Below, one piece after another: positions 42,269 to 50,871 of a DNA stretch of 64,000 nt. The position numbers and the translations under genes are program-made. The number at the start of each line of letters is the position of its first letter. The stretch's first letter is position 1. Location of the stretch: assembly GCF_963666145.1 (NCBI RefSeq), contig NZ_OY762614.1, positions 2,032,001 through 2,096,000 of the forward strand, given 5' to 3'. The notes beneath the pieces were generated by a model. The model was not told where the DNA came from. It worked only from the letters and a program-made list of their open reading frames with translations, and did not search any database. The DNA is from an uncultured Desulfobacter sp. (lineage in GTDB: Bacteria; Desulfobacterota; Desulfobacteria; Desulfobacterales; Desulfobacteraceae).

Positions 42269-42405
42269 AAAAGATATTCCGATAACAGCTATACGCTGAG
42301 TTGGTCTATCAATACCTACGGTTCTATTCACAATAAAATATATAGTAATCTAGCAACTTAAATTTTTAATACTCATGTTTAAGCAGCTAGCGGTAAGGAG
42401 ACCAA

Positions 42406-44121
42406 GTGAATATTCACAAACTGGCCGCATTCATTTTTGCCTTATTTCTGATTACCGGTTGCCAGCAGTCCAATCTGTCAACCAACAAACCTGTAACAGA
42501 CCAGACATTCAAATCTTCTGAAACCCTGCGTCAATGCACCTCTCAATCCGAATTAAAAGACAAGGACCAAACTCCGGACTCTGATCAGGGGAAAATAGAC
42601 CAGGCACTAGAACTGTGCAGCATGGCTCAAAATTACTGGGAAGAAGGCAATCTTGAAGAAGCTTTATCAAGCCTTGACGCTGCCTATGCCCGAATGCTCG
42701 AAATTGATACGACAGACAGCTCTGAAGTGAATCAACAAAAAGAGGACATTCGCTACCTCATTTCCAAACGTGTGCTTGAAATATATGCGTCCCGTCAGAT
42801 TGTAGTCACCGGTCATCATGAGGCCATACCTATCACTTTAAACGATCATGTGAATGCCGAAATTAAACGCTTGACAGGCCCTGAACGTAATTTTTTTATC
42901 CGATCACTGAACCGCTCCAGCCGCTATCGTCCATTTATCGTACAAGAACTTAAAAAAGCCGGACTCCCCGAAGAAATTTCTTGGCTTCCTTTAATTGAAA
43001 GCGGATTTAAGACCAGGGCGTTATCTCCGGCAAGAGCACTTGGTTTGTGGCAGTTCATACCGTCAACCGGAAATAAATTCGGATTAAACCGCAATCATTA
43101 CATAGATGAACGCATGGACCCTGAAAAAGCGACTATGGCCGCCATTGATTACCTTAAGGAACTGCACAATCTGTTTGGGGACTGGACCACAGCCATTGCA
43201 GCTTACAATTGCGGGGAATACCGTGTTCTAAAAACCATCCGACGGCAAAAGCTCAACTACCTGGATAATTTTTGGGATCTATACCAGAATCTTCCCCGGG
43301 AAACGGCAAGGTATGTACCAAGATTTTTAGCCACGGTCCATATTGTCAGAAATCTGGAAAAATACAATATCACAATTGACAACCCCCTCAAGCCGATTGA
43401 ATATAAACCTTTTGACGTAAAAAAGCAGGTCCGCTTAAGTGAAATTGCAAAAGCAATCAATATTGATAAAATCGAGCTTGTTTCCTTAAATCCGGAACTG
43501 CGCCATGAAGTCCTGCCGCCTGAGCCGTATACAATCAAAATACCGGTGGATCAAGCAGACCAGTTTTTGGCCAAGATAGATGCGATCAAAACAACGTACC
43601 GCGAGCCACCCCAATATACCTACTACCGTGTACGAAAGGGAGATACGTTATCGGGAATTGCCAGCAAATTTAAAACTTCGGTAAATGCCATCGCAAGATA
43701 CAACAAAATTTCTAAAAAAAGCTGCATTGGTATTGGCAAGGTATTGAAAATTCCCGGATCAAATTATAAGGCCAAGGCAGAAACGGTTTCAAAATCCGAC
43801 AAAACATCAACAAATATCACGTATACCGTACGCAGAGGAGACAACCTGTGGTTGATTGCCCAAAAATTTGCAACAACCACCAAGCGGATTAAAGTGCTGA
43901 ATAAATTATCCGACACCCGGTTAAGTATCGGCCAATGCCTGACCATTATCACCAACGACCAAGAAGACGACAAGACATTCTCAAAATATAAAGTCAAATC
44001 CGGGGACAGTCCTGTGGGCATTGCAAAAAAACACAATATGAGCCTTGACCGACTGCTGTCGTTAAATCATTTAAACAAGAGAAGCAAAATTTACCCCGGC
44101 CAGAACCTGCTTGTGGAGTAG
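42406..44121 (+). CDS. mltD: MltD-like membrane-bound lytic transglycosylase with three LysM domains
   Basis: This would be an outer-membrane lipoprotein that cuts peptidoglycan glycan strands with 1,6-anhydro ring formation. The start is GTG at 42406 behind AAGGAG. A lipobox LITGC with lipid-bearing C19 ends the signal peptide. After a coiled spacer (about 60-135), the SLT domain (about 175-300) has the catalytic Glu E198 in LIESGF, then ALGLWQFIPSTG and AIAAYNCGEYRV. Three LysM domains follow, starting at about 407 (YRVRKGDTLSGIA), 476 (YTVRRGDNLWLIA) and 528 (KYKVKSGDSPVGIA). The 571 residues are longer than E. coli MltD (two LysM), otherwise the same plan. It stands alone between divergent and convergent genes. 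Confidence 0.93.
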   Translation: MNIHKLAAFIFALFLITGCQQSNLSTNKPVTDQTFKSSETLRQCTSQSELKDKDQTPDSDQGKIDQALELCSMAQNYWEEGNLEEALSSLDAAYARMLEIDTTDSSEVNQQKEDIRYLISKRVLEIYASRQIVVTGHHEAIPITLNDHVNAEIKRLTGPERNFFIRSLNRSSRYRPFIVQELKKAGLPEEISWLPLIESGFKTRALSPARALGLWQFIPSTGNKFGLNRNHYIDERMDPEKATMAAIDYLKELHNLFGDWTTAIAAYNCGEYRVLKTIRRQKLNYLDNFWDLYQNLPRETARYVPRFLATVHIVRNLEKYNITIDNPLKPIEYKPFDVKKQVRLSEIAKAINIDKIELVSLNPELRHEVLPPEPYTIKIPVDQADQFLAKIDAIKTTYREPPQYTYYRVRKGDTLSGIASKFKTSVNAIARYNKISKKSCIGIGKVLKIPGSNYKAKAETVSKSDKTSTNITYTVRRGDNLWLIAQKFATTTKRIKVLNKLSDTRLSIGQCLTIITNDQEDDKTFSKYKVKSGDSPVGIAKKHNMSLDRLLSLNHLNKRSKIYPGQNLLVE

Positions 44122-44152
44122 AAATTTTATTTTTAACTCGCCTTAACGCGTT

Positions 44153-45799
44153 CTAATCTTGAACAGGAAGCCTAATAATAAAATTGGCGCCTTTTCCTGG
44201 TTCGGACAATACAGCAAGTGTTCCTTTGTGGTTTTCGGTAATTATAAAATATGATACCGAAAGCCCAAGCCCGGTCCCCACACCAACCGGTTTTGTTGTG
44301 AAAAATGGGTCAAAGACCTTGGACTTTGTTGCGTCATCCATACCGGGCCCGTTGTCTTCTATCTCCATGCAAACCATTCCAGATGCCTCTTGTTTATAAA
44401 TTCTAATGATAAACCTGGGAGCTTGTGTTTTTGCCGCTTGCATGGCCTGTGCGCCATTGCGGAGAATATTCAACAGCACCTGCTGAATTTTTGCGCCTTC
44501 ACAGGGCAACATGGGAAGATCCTGGGCATACTCTCTTATGATTTCGATGGATTTAAAATCATATTGTTTTTTAAGGTCATAGTCCGTAGCAGCCAGTTCA
44601 AGGCTTTCATCCATGAGTTGATCCGGATAATGGGAGGAACTGGAGGCATCGGATTTCCTAGCAAAACTGAGCATGTTACTCACAATCTCTGCAGCCCGGG
44701 CCCCGGATTCCTGAATTGCATCAAGCATACGAAAAATTTCTCTTTTTTCCATAAAGAGCTTGATATCGCCCATGGAAATTCCGAGCTCTTCGGCAACCTT
44801 AAGATTTGCCGGCATATCAATTCTTCCCAATCTGTTTTTCATCACATTGGCACTCTGCATCATACCCGCCAGGGGGTTGTTGATCTCATGGGCCATACCT
44901 GCGGCAAGACCGCCCACCGACAGGATTTTTTCCGACTGGATCATTAACTCTTCCATTCGAACTTGTTCGGTGACATCATCAATCCGAATAACAGCCCCTT
45001 CTCCGCCGTTGGAAGTGAGCGGATAAATCGTTATATCTTCGTAAATTTGTTTGTTGCTCTCTACGCTTGGATGACGTGATTCATAATATACATTTCTTGA
45101 TTCAATGGACCTCCTCACATGATCCAGTTCAAGTGTAAATTGGGGAAAAACCGTTTCAAGCAACCGCCCTCTGGCAGCCTCCGGAGAAATTCCTGTTTTC
45201 TGGCTTGCTTTAAGATTCCATTGGGTGATCCGATTTTCTTTATCAACCCCAATGAGTATCGACGGCATAGAGTCAATTATATTTGACAAATAGTTTCGCA
45301 GGCTGAAAATCTCTCGTTCAGCCTCTTTTCGTTCGGTCAAATCAATCGTTAAAAGATAGAATCCACTCACCCCCCCCTTTGTATTAATTTCCGGCACGTA
45401 ATTGATTTCATAAAACTTGATTAGATCTTTTTGGGCGGCAACGGAAAACTCAGCGCGACCGGATTGACCGGAAAGCGCAGACTGAATATGGGGGGTTATT
45501 TTTTCATAATTTTTCGGCCCTAAAACGTCTCTCATCGGCCGGCCGATGACTTGCTTTTTCTCCATGCCGGAAACGGTTTCAAATTCCCTATTCACCAATA
45601 CAAACCGTTCTTCACCGCTTACATAACAAATTTGAGCCGGTAGACTGTCGATCAATAGCTGCAAACTTTTTTCGTTGGCCTGGGCACTTTCAAGCTGTTT
45701 TTGTAATTGAGGGTAATAACTTTTCCTGGTTGTCTTTAAACTCAATTCCAAAAATTTTTTTCTGGCCGAACTATGCATATTTTTGGTAAATTTATCCAT
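44153..45799 (-). CDS. Cytoplasmic PAS-PAS sensor histidine kinase
   Basis: The 548-residue protein has no membrane segment. The order is an N-terminal helix (1-45), PAS 1 (about 46-155, IDLTERKEAEREI linker), PAS 2 (about 170-278), HisKA with H304 in GMAHEINNPLAGM, and an intact HATPase: N-box LLNILRNGAQAM, G1 EDNGPGMDD, F-box FDPFFTTK, G2 GVGTGLGLSVSY. No receiver or regulator gene lies next to it, so its partner is elsewhere (orphan). The gene lies 23 bp after the alcohol dehydrogenase and may be co-transcribed with it; PAS content suggests redox or small-molecule sensing, which is inference. Confidence 0.93.
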   Translation of the reverse strand: MDKFTKNMHSSARKKFLELSLKTTRKSYYPQLQKQLESAQANEKSLQLLIDSLPAQICYVSGEERFVLVNREFETVSGMEKKQVIGRPMRDVLGPKNYEKITPHIQSALSGQSGRAEFSVAAQKDLIKFYEINYVPEINTKGGVSGFYLLTIDLTERKEAEREIFSLRNYLSNIIDSMPSILIGVDKENRITQWNLKASQKTGISPEAARGRLLETVFPQFTLELDHVRRSIESRNVYYESRHPSVESNKQIYEDITIYPLTSNGGEGAVIRIDDVTEQVRMEELMIQSEKILSVGGLAAGMAHEINNPLAGMMQSANVMKNRLGRIDMPANLKVAEELGISMGDIKLFMEKREIFRMLDAIQESGARAAEIVSNMLSFARKSDASSSSHYPDQLMDESLELAATDYDLKKQYDFKSIEIIREYAQDLPMLPCEGAKIQQVLLNILRNGAQAMQAAKTQAPRFIIRIYKQEASGMVCMEIEDNGPGMDDATKSKVFDPFFTTKPVGVGTGLGLSVSYFIITENHKGTLAVLSEPGKGANFIIRLPVQD

Positions 45800-45822
45800 T
45801 TTGACAGAACGGTATCCATTGT

Positions 45823-46992
45823 TTATTCATAAATTTGAAAATATATACCCTTGATATCTTCCAAATCCGCCTCTTTGGGGTTTGTGGCCAGACATGGATC
45901 ATTCAGGGCAAATTCGGATAGCATGTCAATATCAGAACGTTTAACACCATACTCAGCAAGTTTTCTGTTAATACCCAGACGGTTTCGCAACTCCGCTATT
46001 TTGTAAGCGATTGCATTACCTTTTTCCTGACCCTTCATGCCTGATAAATCAATGTGAAGGGCTTTTGCCAATCTGTCATATTTTTCAGAAGCGGCCAGGT
46101 AATTGAATTGAACAACATGTTCAAGCAAAAGGGCATTACATTCACCGTGGGCGATTCCTATTGCCCCGCCAAGGCTGTGTGCCATCCCGTGAACCAACCC
46201 AAGGCTTGCATTAGAAAACGCAAGTCCTGCCATTAAACTTGCCGTCATCATTTTATCCCGGTAAATAATATTATCCGGCTCTTTAAAGGCCCTGTACAGA
46301 TTATCAAAAATAATTTCTGCAGAGGAAAGGGCAGCCATATCCGTCAAGGCAGAGGCCGCGTTTGATACATACGCTTCAAAGGCATGGCAAAGTGCGTCCA
46401 TTCCCGTGGCAGCAGTCAGCCCAGGAGGCATGGTGATTGTGGTTTCCGGATCAATGAGCGCGATATCCGGGATGACCATTTTACTGATCAACGCGATTTT
46501 ACCCTCTTTAGAAGTATCCGTAATAATGGCAAATTGGGAAACATCAGCCGACGAACCGGCAGTTGTCGGAATAAAAATCAACGGCGGTCCGGGATTTGGA
46601 ATCATATCTACGCCCTCGTAATCGCGAATATTACCTGGATTACCCATCATTACGCCGATCCCTTTCGCACAATCCATCGGGCTTCCGCCCCCGACGGAAA
46701 TAATCAGGTCACAGCCCTTCCTTCTGCAAATTTCAACGCCAGACATCACCTCATGGTCCTTGGGATTTTCCGTTACACAGTCAAATATGGTATAGTCTAT
46801 GCCATAATTTTTCAGACTTTTTTCTACGATCGTCGTCCATCCTGATTTTCGTACACCAGGGTCGGTCACAATAAACGCTTTGGATGCCCCCAAATTTTCT
46901 GCATGACGACCAGACAAGGTTATCGCTCCTTGTCCATAAACAATTTCTGGGACCAAAAATTTTCTAAGCTTTAGAAGAGAAGCGTTGCTCAT
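45823..46992 (-). CDS. Iron-containing (group III) alcohol dehydrogenase
   Basis: NAD(P)-dependent alcohol/aldehyde oxidoreductase of the Fe-ADH family. The 389 residues show the nucleotide-binding GGGSPMDCAKGIGVM (about 100-114), the PTTAGSSADVSQFA motif, and the metal-site region LVHGMAHSLGGAIGIAHGECN (about 265-285) with conserved His residues. No signal peptide. In anaerobes such enzymes oxidise ethanol, propanediol or 1,3-diols; the exact substrate cannot be told. It sits divergent from the tRNA-Arg region with 260 bp between. Confidence 0.93.
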   Translation of the reverse strand: MSNASLLKLRKFLVPEIVYGQGAITLSGRHAENLGASKAFIVTDPGVRKSGWTTIVEKSLKNYGIDYTIFDCVTENPKDHEVMSGVEICRRKGCDLIISVGGGSPMDCAKGIGVMMGNPGNIRDYEGVDMIPNPGPPLIFIPTTAGSSADVSQFAIITDTSKEGKIALISKMVIPDIALIDPETTITMPPGLTAATGMDALCHAFEAYVSNAASALTDMAALSSAEIIFDNLYRAFKEPDNIIYRDKMMTASLMAGLAFSNASLGLVHGMAHSLGGAIGIAHGECNALLLEHVVQFNYLAASEKYDRLAKALHIDLSGMKGQEKGNAIAYKIAELRNRLGINRKLAEYGVKRSDIDMLSEFALNDPCLATNPKEADLEDIKGIYFQIYE

Positions 46993-47253
46993 TAATTTTT
47001 TCCTGTCAAGTTCGAAAGATACGGCTTCATATTATTTTAGCTCAATTCGCATTGTTGCACAACATCCAACTTGAACATAGGCGAAAAACAGCCATAACCA
47101 TGCTATAATTAAACGAAATCATATCAGCCTCAATTTAACACTTGCATTCATGATAATTTTAGAATATATCCAGGCTTCCAATTAATTTGGAAGCTTGAGT
47201 ATTGTCTAAAAGTGCGATTTATGATACTTATAGCCCCGACTTAATAAGCATGT

Positions 47254-47328
47254 GCCCCCGTAGCTCAGTGGATAGAGCATAGGATTCCTAATCCTTGTGC
47301 GCAAGTTCGATTCTTGCCGGGGGCACCA
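47254..47328 (+). tRNA. trnR: tRNA-Arg (anticodon CCT), integration target
   Basis: A 75-base tRNA with acceptor GCCCCCG/CGGGGGC, A discriminator and encoded CCA. The anticodon loop TTCCTAA gives CCT, reading AGG. The anticodon stem has one T-T mismatch at its outer pair. Its last 44 bases (47285-47328) recur at 49420-49463, so this tRNA is the attachment site of an integrated element, whose left end keeps the tRNA whole. About 260 bp of A/T-rich sequence lies upstream, probably with the promoter. Confidence 0.95.
47285..47328 (+). repeat. attL core: 44-bp tRNA-Arg repeat, left copy
   Basis: This segment starts in the anticodon loop and ends at the CCA of the tRNA. It is identical over 44 bases to 49420-49463. 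Such tRNA 3'-half duplications are the standard footprint of tyrosine-recombinase integration. Confidence 0.9.
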
Positions 47329-47409
47329 GCCAAAAGCCTTTCTATCAAGCGCCTCAGCGTTTTCTCTAAAGTCCGAACAGCAACCTATAAAGTACCAATA
47401 TTGGCCGAA

Positions 47410-47445
47410 GTTGACACTTGCGTTGACGCCCTTGTTGACACTTTA
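47410..47445 (+). repeat. GTTGAC iterons near the left end of the element
   Basis: GTTGAC occurs at 47410, 47422 and 47434, exactly 12 bp apart; copies 1 and 3 extend to GTTGACACTT. A related GTTGACACTTTT is at 49326, near the right end, and GTTGACACC at 47608 inside the integrase fragment. The spacing and paired locations (82 and 83 bp from the two att cores) suggest integrase arm-type or directionality-factor sites. Confidence 0.6.
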
Positions 47446-47466
47446 CCAGGTTGGAAGGACGACCCA

Positions 47467-47682
47467 ATGTCTATCAATCTGCTTTGTCATAGATGCAAGA
47501 AAACCCATAAGCTTGGCACCTCTAAGTGTTCCTGTGGTGCCGGACTCAAGTACAAGAGAAAGTACAGGGTTCGCGTTAAGACCGCGAAAGGTTGGAAATC
47601 AGGTACTGTTGACACCCTCCAGGAAGCCAAAACCCTTGAAGGGCAACTCATTCAAGACAACCCTCCGCCCCCAAGACTGTGA
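47467..47682 (+). pseudogene. Truncated tyrosine-recombinase integrase (N-terminal fragment)
   Basis: The 71 residues contain a small zinc ribbon (C7xxC10 and C21xC23, in LCHRCKK and KCSCGAG) and then RKYRVRVKTAKGWKSGTV DTLQEAKTLEG, which resembles the AP2-like DNA-binding N-terminal domain of phage and island integrases. The start ATG 47467 has AAGGA 7 bp upstream. The reading ends at TGA 47680-47682; the SAM-like and catalytic (R-H-R-Y) domains are absent and the IS begins about 15 bp later. Position directly after the tRNA att core supports integrase identity. The fragment is inactive. Confidence 0.6.
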
Positions 47683-47745
47683 GGTGGTAGGGTAATTGTG
47701 GACACTTCTCTAAGAGTGGGTTAATAATCCACACGGAGGTGTCAA

Positions 47746-48039
47746 ATGAAGAAAGACAGAAAGAAGTATGCACCTGAATTCAAAGAAGAAGCAGTTAAAC
47801 TGATAACCGAACAGGGATATCAGATTACCGAGGCAGCCCGAAATCTCGGAGTCAATCCAACCATGCTGGGTCGCTGGAAACGTGAGATTGAAGGTAGTGG
47901 AGAGAGTGCCACTGGTTTACAAGGAAGTGTGGCAATGAAGGCAGAGTTGAGCCGTCTTCGAAAAGAAAACAACCGTTTGAAGATGGAACGTGAAATCTTA
48001 AAAAAGGCAGCAGCCTTCTTCGCGAAAGAAATGAGCTGA
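47746..48039 (+). CDS. IS3-family transposase OrfA
   Basis: The 97 residues begin with a helix-turn-helix (KKYAPEFKEEAVKLITEQGY; ITEAARNLGVNPTMLGRWKR) that binds the IS ends, followed by a leucine-zipper-like helix (AELSRLRKENNRLKMEREILKKA) typical of OrfA. TTA AAA AAG at 47998-48006 contains the classical A-AAA-AAG slippery heptamer (48000-48006), where reading slips back by one base to make OrfAB. A good GGAGG stands before the ATG. It ends at TGA 48037-48039. Confidence 0.9.
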   Translation: MKKDRKKYAPEFKEEAVKLITEQGYQITEAARNLGVNPTMLGRWKREIEGSGESATGLQGSVAMKAELSRLRKENNRLKMEREILKKAAAFFAKEMS

Positions 48040-48098
48040 AGTATCAATTCGTTGATGCTGAGAGGAAGGCTTACCCAGTAGCTCTGATATGTATTGTC

Positions 48099-48908
48099 AT
48101 GCTCATATCCCGGAGTGGATATTATGCCTGGCGTAAATGTAAAAAATCATTGAGGCAGAGGGAAGTAGAGAGACTAATTCCTATTGTTAAAGCGGCTCAT
48201 CAAGCATCAAGGGGTACCTATGGCGCCCGCCGGATTGCAGAAGAGATAAAAGCATCCGGCAGTCCTTGCGGGCGGTACAAAGCTGGGTCATTGATGAAAA
48301 TGGCCGGTGTTGCCGCCAAGCAGAAAAAGAAATTTAAAGCGACGACAGACAGCAAACACAATTTGCCAGTTGCATCGAATTTACTGAACAGACAGTTTGA
48401 AGTTGTCGAAGCGGACAAGGTTTATGTCTCTGACATTACATACATTTGGACCCACGAAGGGTGGTTGTATTTGGCCGTCGTTATAGACCTTTTTTCACGC
48501 CGGGTTGTCGGCTGGTCCCTGAGTAATCGAATGACCACAAAGTTGATCATGGATGCCCTGCACATGGCAATCAGGCGTCGAATGCCTGCCCCTGGCCTGC
48601 TATTTCATTCAGACAGGGGAAGTCAGTATTGCAGTAAAAACTTCCAGAAAATGTTGAATACCCTTGGGATGGTTAGCAGCATGAGCCGGAAAGGGAATTG
48701 CTGGGACAATGCCGTGGCAGAGAGCTTTTTCGGTAGTTTGAAGACTGAGAGGGTCTTTTTTACAAACTACATGACCCGAGAAGAAGCCCGGAGAGACATC
48801 ATTGATTACATCGAAATGTTTTACAATTGCAACAGACGTCATTCCTATTTGGGGTATATCAGTCCAAAAGAATTTGAAAAACTGTGGTTTTTAGAAAAAG
48901 CCGCTTAA
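48099..48908 (+). CDS. IS3-family transposase OrfB (DDE domain)
   Basis: The free-standing frame starts at ATG 48099 (269 residues), but the coding sense is open back to the slippery site at 48006 (ERNELKYQFVDAERKAYPV), as expected for a -1 fusion. An HTH_21-like region is at about 10-60 (RQREVERLIPIVKAAHQ). The DDE catalytic core has D in VSDITYIWT, D in FHSDRGSQYCS and E in NCWDNAVAESFFGSLKTE, with the K/R in the following helix. It ends in RRHSYLGYISPKEFE, the usual IS3 C terminus. The gene appears intact. Confidence 0.92.
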   Translation: MLISRSGYYAWRKCKKSLRQREVERLIPIVKAAHQASRGTYGARRIAEEIKASGSPCGRYKAGSLMKMAGVAAKQKKKFKATTDSKHNLPVASNLLNRQFEVVEADKVYVSDITYIWTHEGWLYLAVVIDLFSRRVVGWSLSNRMTTKLIMDALHMAIRRRMPAPGLLFHSDRGSQYCSKNFQKMLNTLGMVSSMSRKGNCWDNAVAESFFGSLKTERVFFTNYMTREEARRDIIDYIEMFYNCNRRHSYLGYISPKEFEKLWFLEKAA

Positions 48909-49325
48909 CAAAGTGCCCACTTTTACTTGACCAGGTCACCTTATGGCCTGGCTATGTTCCACCAGTTTCAAAATGTATAGCTTGTGAGATTACCTGAACA
49001 TGCAAAAGCTTTCTTACTCTAATACTGGCCCCTAACTATAATAGATAGACCTAACAGTGTTAAATTTATATCTCTACTGGTCTTAATCTCTGAGTCATAA
49101 GCCGTTCTGTATTAGTTGAGATGCAGAATATCCAAGAAAGGGGGTGCATGGGGAAACTACCCCACTCTGAACCATAATAGACCTGCCGAACATAACCAAA
49201 TCAAATTTTTCATTTTATATTAGCTCATCCAGCCCGATACCATTCAGACGAACATTTTAGTTACACATCCCCACAATGTATGCTATATTAGTTCGTTCCT
49301 TAGTGTAGCTTGGCTACTTGCTAAA

Positions 49326-49337
49326 GTTGACACTTTT
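49326..49337 (+). repeat. GTTGACACTTTT copy near the right end
   Basis: This matches the third left-end iteron (47434, GTTGACACTTTA) in 11 of 12 bases and lies 83 bp before the right att core, mirroring the left spacing. Likely the same protein, an integrase or excisionase, binds both ends. Confidence 0.55.
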
Positions 49338-49350
49338 GAGCATAAACAAT

Positions 49351-49387
49351 AACCTGACTTTGAAGAAAACATAGAAAGTCAAGAGGT
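49351..49387. repeat. Imperfect palindrome near attR
   Basis: AACCTGACTTT (49351-49361) is complementary to AAAGTC plus AGGTT further on (49375-49380 and 49383-49387), separated by 13 bp and with a 2-base bulge. It may be a terminator or a recombination-protein site; no T-run follows. Confidence 0.4.
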
Positions 49388-49419
49388 TACCCCCGAACGT
49401 CAGTGAAATCGTTCAGCGC

Positions 49420-49463
49420 TTCCTAATCCTTGTGCGCAAGTTCGATTCTTGCCGGGGGCACCA
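49420..49463 (+). repeat. attR core: 44-bp tRNA-Arg repeat, right copy
   Basis: Identical to the tRNA-Arg 3' half at 47285-47328, ending with CCA. It is preceded by sequence (GTTCAGCG) that cannot complete a tRNA, so this copy is not a gene. It defines the right border of the 2.1-kb integrated segment. Confidence 0.9.
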
Positions 49464-49515
49464 CTATTTTAAAGAACCTTGGCGGTGTAGGTATCTTTGC
49501 CGCAACTGAGATACA

Positions 49516-50745
49516 ATGCAGGATGTTTTGAAAAAGCCTGAGTTACTTGCGCCGGCGGGTAACTTTGAAAAATTAGAAATTGCAGTCCATTACGGGGCAG
49601 ATGCCGTTTATCTAGGTGGCAAGGATTTTAGTTTAAGAAACTTTTCAGGCAATTTTGCCGACGATGAACTTGAAGATGCGATAAAATTTGCCGAAAAACA
49701 CCAGGTAAAGGTCTACCTTACCTGCAACATCTATTCTCGCAACCATGAGCAGGACGGTATTGATGCCTTTCTGGAAAGAGTGGGCAAGATCGGCCCCCAT
49801 GCCATTATCATTTCCGACCCGGGCATCCTGCTAAAAGCCAGACAGATCATTCCCCATATTGACATCCACCTAAGCACCCAGGCCAATACCACAAACTTCA
49901 ATGCCGCAATTTTTTGGGCCCAGCAGGGTATTAAACGGATAAACCTGGCAAGGGAATTATCCCTCCAGGAGATACGAACCATTGCATCGTGCGCAGGAAT
50001 CGAAACAGAGACCTTTGTCCACGGAGCCATGTGCATGTCCTACTCCGGCAGATGCATTTTAAGCAGTTTCCTAAGTGGCCGGGACGGCAACAGAGGCCTA
50101 TGCAGTCACCCCTGCCGCTGGAATTACGCGGTCATGGAAGAACTTCGCCCCAATGAATATTTCCCTGTTCAAGAAGACAGCCGGGGTACGTATATATTTA
50201 ATTCCAAGGATATGTGTTTAATCGACCATATTCCCGAACTAATCCATGCCGGAATTTCCTCCTTTAAAATAGAAGGCAGAATGAAAGGAATAAATTACCT
50301 GAGTTCTGTGGTGAAAACATATCGCAACGCCATTGACGCCTATATCGCTGAACCGGATACCTATTGCGTCCGCCCGGAATGGCATTCAGAACTCTATCAA
50401 ACGTATCACCGGGCCTATTGTACCGGATTCTATTTTGGTCATCCTGATGGCGATTCAAAAAACACCATGAATCCAGGCAATATTCACCGAGGAAAGATTC
50501 ATAGTTTCATAGGTAAAATACTGGAAAACCGTGACAAACATTTGTATTTGATCGATATCAGGAATAAGTTGCTGCCTGGTGACGAAATAGAGATCCTCAG
50601 TCCCCAAGGTCCTGCGCGGCAAACCAAGGTGATGTCACTGACAAACGAAAAAGGCGAACCCGTGGACAATGCGAAACCCAATACCCGCCTGCTGATAGGA
50701 ATACCTTTGCAAGCCTGTCCCAACGATATTGTTCGCAAAACATAA
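49516..50745 (+). CDS. U32 family peptidase-like protein (TrhP/RlhA type)
   Basis: The 409-residue protein starts with the U32 signature LLAPAGNFEKLEIAVHYGAD (about 9-28) and AVYLGGKDFSLRN. Further family markers are SDPGILLKAR, HLSTQANTTN, the Cys-containing segment HGAMCMSYSGRC and RGLCSHPCRW, which in the family binds an iron-sulfur cluster, and the FKIEGRMKG motif. Family members hydroxylate tRNA uridine-34 (TrhP/YegQ) or 23S rRNA (RlhA); old names call them collagenase-like. The activity here cannot be fixed from sequence. The gene begins 52 bp past the right att core, so its promoter region includes or abuts the island border. Confidence 0.88.
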   Translation: MQDVLKKPELLAPAGNFEKLEIAVHYGADAVYLGGKDFSLRNFSGNFADDELEDAIKFAEKHQVKVYLTCNIYSRNHEQDGIDAFLERVGKIGPHAIIISDPGILLKARQIIPHIDIHLSTQANTTNFNAAIFWAQQGIKRINLARELSLQEIRTIASCAGIETETFVHGAMCMSYSGRCILSSFLSGRDGNRGLCSHPCRWNYAVMEELRPNEYFPVQEDSRGTYIFNSKDMCLIDHIPELIHAGISSFKIEGRMKGINYLSSVVKTYRNAIDAYIAEPDTYCVRPEWHSELYQTYHRAYCTGFYFGHPDGDSKNTMNPGNIHRGKIHSFIGKILENRDKHLYLIDIRNKLLPGDEIEILSPQGPARQTKVMSLTNEKGEPVDNAKPNTRLLIGIPLQACPNDIVRKT

Positions 50746-50871
50746 AATATTTGTCATCCAGCCATGTGTTGATGAAACCGCCCAAATCCCGGGAGCAATT
50801 CGCAAGTAATATCAAAACAATTCAATATCTTATATCAACTTTTCGCATAAAAACCTGACGACATCTTTAAT

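Larger units (their letters stand above)
42033..42405. other. Divergent control region between tRNA cluster and mltD-like gene
   Basis: This 373-bp A/T-rich stretch (444 bp counting from the tRNA) has no supportable ORF. It contains the UP-like stretch of the leftward promoter, an inverted repeat at 42164-42187, a possible rightward promoter at 42240-42268, and a leader of roughly 130 bp before the GTG start of the lipoprotein gene. Confidence 0.6.
47697..48921 (+). mobile_element. IS3-family insertion sequence
   Basis: An IS of about 1.2 kb with two overlapping transposase frames (orfA 47746-48039, orfB region to 48908). The left end TGTGGACACTTC (47697 on) and the right end, read on the opposite strand, AGTGGGCACTTTG (from 48921), match at GTGGxCACTT and again at TAAG further in. 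A target duplication cannot be recognised: flanks are GTAAT on the left and TTTAC on the right. The -1 slippery signal is intact, so the IS may still be active. Confidence 0.8.
48922..49419. other. Non-coding right part of the integrated element
   Basis: 498 bp of A/T-rich sequence without any supportable ORF. It holds the iteron copy at 49326-49337, a palindromic segment at 49351-49387 and the approach to the right att core. It is presumably what remains of a larger element after deletion; no cargo gene can be recognised. Confidence 0.55.

Noticed and set aside
47692..48930. Target-site duplication of the IS
   Set aside because: Flanks GTAAT (left) and TTTAC (right) are not direct repeats at any offset of 3-5 bp that I could find, so the exact ends remain provisional.
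49420..49463. A second tRNA-Arg gene
   Set aside because: Only the 3' half is present; the sequence before it has no D arm or acceptor 5' strand.
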